Origin: Gammaproteobacteria bacterium
GTDB lineage: Bacteria > Pseudomonadota > Gammaproteobacteria > Pseudomonadales > Azotimanducaceae
NCBI GenBank assembly: GCA_009842245.1
Contig: VYFT01000003.1
Coordinates: forward strand, 1-48,080
Reading direction: 5' to 3'
DNA: 48,080 bases
Shown: positions 46,659 through 48,080 of the stretch, piece by piece
Layout of the letters: each line of letters begins with the position of its first letter
Numbering within the stretch: position 1 is the stretch's first letter
Notes under the pieces: model-generated
What the model saw: the letters and a program-made list of their open reading frames with translations, nothing else
What the model was told of the DNA's origin: nothing
The model's database searches: none
Translations under genes and position numbers: made by a program

Positions 46659-47852
46659 TCAGGTACTCTGGGGGGATAAATCGTTCTCTAAATACAACGT
46701 CTGTGTAGGGAACGCAAAATCAGCACCATGTTTGTGGACGATATCTGAAATCAAGAGGAGTATTTCCTCTTTGATCTCATGAAATTCGGTCCATTCGGTG
46801 GTTTTCGTGAATGTGTACACGAAGAAATTCACGGAAAATTCTGTGTAAGTGTCTAAATTGACCATCAGTGTGCGCGTTACGTCGATCGCCGGGTGATTTC
46901 GCAACATCTCTCGCACTTCGTCCATTAACTCTTTCACTCTTGGCATGTCCTCGTAGCGTAGACGAAACGTTTCGTAGATTCGACGGTTTTCCATACGTTG
47001 TGGGTTTTCAACCGTGAGACTTGCAAAGTTAGCGTTCGGTACATACAGTGGTCTTCGATCAAAAGTGCGTATTCGAGTGGTTCGCCAACCTACATCTTCG
47101 ACGGTCCCCTCAATTTCTCGATCTGGCGAACGGATCCAATCTCCTACGACAAATGGTTTGTCAACGAGTAGCATTAGCGTTCCGAAAAAGTTTGCCAACA
47201 CATCTTTCGCGGCAAACCCCACGGCGATACCACCAATCCCACCAAAAGCCAAAACCCCTTCAATAGGTAGACCATAGACTTGAAGAATCAACAGTCCTGT
47301 CGTGATTATTACCGACGCACGTAGAACTCTTCCCACTGCGCTTGCGGTCGCGGGATCCCAACGCGACTCGGTCCCGTCCCGACGCGGTAATGCTACAACC
47401 TCTTGAAATTCCTTGATGAATCGATTAGTGAACCACGCCACCAATACAACGAGCGCAACGCTACGCAGGGTGCCAACACGCTCAAAGATGGAATCAGCAC
47501 CTTCGTGCGCGAGAAGATCGCGTATGGTTTCGTTGATTATTAGATCAGTCTCTGCTAGCGCGGCGAGTGTTTGTTTTGTGAGTACGTCATCGTAGATTCG
47601 GTTACCGGCGAAGCTCAAACCGACGACCCAAATACCCCAATCGAGCGGTTTACTTGCCGCGCGGCTCAGGGCATCCTTCCACCGGCTCCTCGTCTCGGTC
47701 TTTTTCTGGACGAACTTGTTCAACAGTCCCGTCGCTATCAGGCGCACACACGCAGTAGCAAGAACTATCAAGAAAACATGAGACCCGAGCCAGACCCACC
47801 TCATCCAAGGAGCATTGTTGATTACGAAAAAGAATTCATTGATTGTTTCCAT
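46659..47852 (-). CDS. MscS-family mechanosensitive ion channel
   Basis: 397 residues, ATG with GAGGT 7 nt upstream. Hydrophobic helices at about 18-42, 70-85, 127-143 and 177-193 precede the pore helix region 197-230 (GVLAFGGIGGIAVGFAAKDVLANFFGTLML), whose Gly/Ala packing is typical of MscS. The beta domain follows with DKPFVVGDWI, GTVEDVGWRTTRIRTFDRRPLYVPNANF, then a C-terminal alpha/beta cap. The sequence is closer to YbdG/YnaI-type channels than to minimal MscS. It sits in the inner membrane and releases solutes on osmotic downshock. It appears to be transcribed alone. Confidence 0.93.
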   Translation of the reverse strand: METINEFFFVINNAPWMRWVWLGSHVFLIVLATACVRLIATGLLNKFVQKKTETRSRWKDALSRAASKPLDWGIWVVGLSFAGNRIYDDVLTKQTLAALAETDLIINETIRDLLAHEGADSIFERVGTLRSVALVVLVAWFTNRFIKEFQEVVALPRRDGTESRWDPATASAVGRVLRASVIITTGLLILQVYGLPIEGVLAFGGIGGIAVGFAAKDVLANFFGTLMLLVDKPFVVGDWIRSPDREIEGTVEDVGWRTTRIRTFDRRPLYVPNANFASLTVENPQRMENRRIYETFRLRYEDMPRVKELMDEVREMLRNHPAIDVTRTLMVNLDTYTEFSVNFFVYTFTKTTEWTEFHEIKEEILLLISDIVHKHGADFAFPTQTLYLENDLSPQST

Positions 47853-48080
47853 TTAGATTACCTCGTATAGTCGATGCAATAGTTTGTTCATATGTTAGTA
47901 CACTCACAACTAGCTCGCCGAAGTTTGCGTATGTAAATAGACGGTGCGGGTTTAGGACGTTGTCGAAGTCGTGGGGTCGTGGATTGCGAGAGAGGTGAAT
48001 CGATATCTTGGATGTGTGAAATCAGGGGTTACTGTTCTGTCGGAAAGGAGCGTTTTCCGCGCGCACGAGCTGCCTAAATT
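47853..48080. other. Upstream region of the channel gene
   Basis: Contains the ribosome-binding site and presumably the promoter of the channel gene. A short plus-strand frame reaches the window edge (from about 47995) but has no support as a gene. Confidence 0.4.

Noticed and set aside
47995-48080. Plus-strand open frame from a GTG reaching the window end
   Set aside because: Under 30 codons visible, no ribosome-binding site and no recognisable residues; it cannot be judged from this window.

Overview
The window comes from a Gram-negative bacterium, most likely a free-living and possibly marine gammaproteobacterium. This is inferred from four candidate outer-membrane beta-barrels with cleavable signal peptides, two or more lipoproteins, an MscS-type channel, a YbdK-type ligase and an ArsS-type radical SAM gene. 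Base composition looks close to even. GTG and TTG starts are frequent. I see no rRNA, no convincing tRNA and no CRISPR array.

Layout. (1) 1-5829: the first of three giant membrane-anchored subtilisin-like proteases, cut off by the window start, then a YbdK-type carboxylate-amine ligase and a small superinfection-immunity-like membrane protein. (2) 7633-13023: a six-gene plus-strand operon of a cytochrome-c-like secreted protein, an outer-membrane barrel, a GT2 glycosyltransferase, a DUF547 protein, an ArsS-like radical SAM enzyme and a GT-C membrane glycosyltransferase. It is bracketed by two same-orientation copies of one gene: intact at 13031-13423, a frameshifted remnant at 7401-7555. (3) 13031-16521: a minus-strand operon of a thioredoxin-domain lipoprotein, a PhoD-like phosphoesterase and a small unknown protein. 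(4) 16945-18584: decayed IS3-type sequence and a beta-barrel gene. (5) 18634-24488: a lipoprotein, a 1190-residue ABC-2-permease/M1-peptidase-like fusion with a destroyed zinc site, and a beta-barrel.

(6) 24550-36700: two more giant subtilisins in tandem. All three copies keep the Asp/His/Ser triad with identical spacing (37 and 182 residues) and share one architecture: N-terminal anchor, two-part propeptide, S8 domain, KP-43-like barrel, CARDB-like domain, four PPC-like repeats, beta-propeller and two short repeats with paired cysteines.

(7) 37162-47852: a beta-barrel, then a two-gene operon of an actin/Hsp70-fold ATPase and a RapA/SNF2-type helicase, preceded on the same strand by a Cas2/SinR-like small protein with a long inverted repeat upstream. 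Next comes a patch of degraded or atypical sequence with IS-end fragments, an unrecognised 314-residue protein and an MscS-family channel. The ATPase-helicase pair with the Cas2-like gene beside mobile-element debris is the best candidate here for an undescribed, possibly defensive, system. That role is inference; the sequence shows the domains and the operon only.
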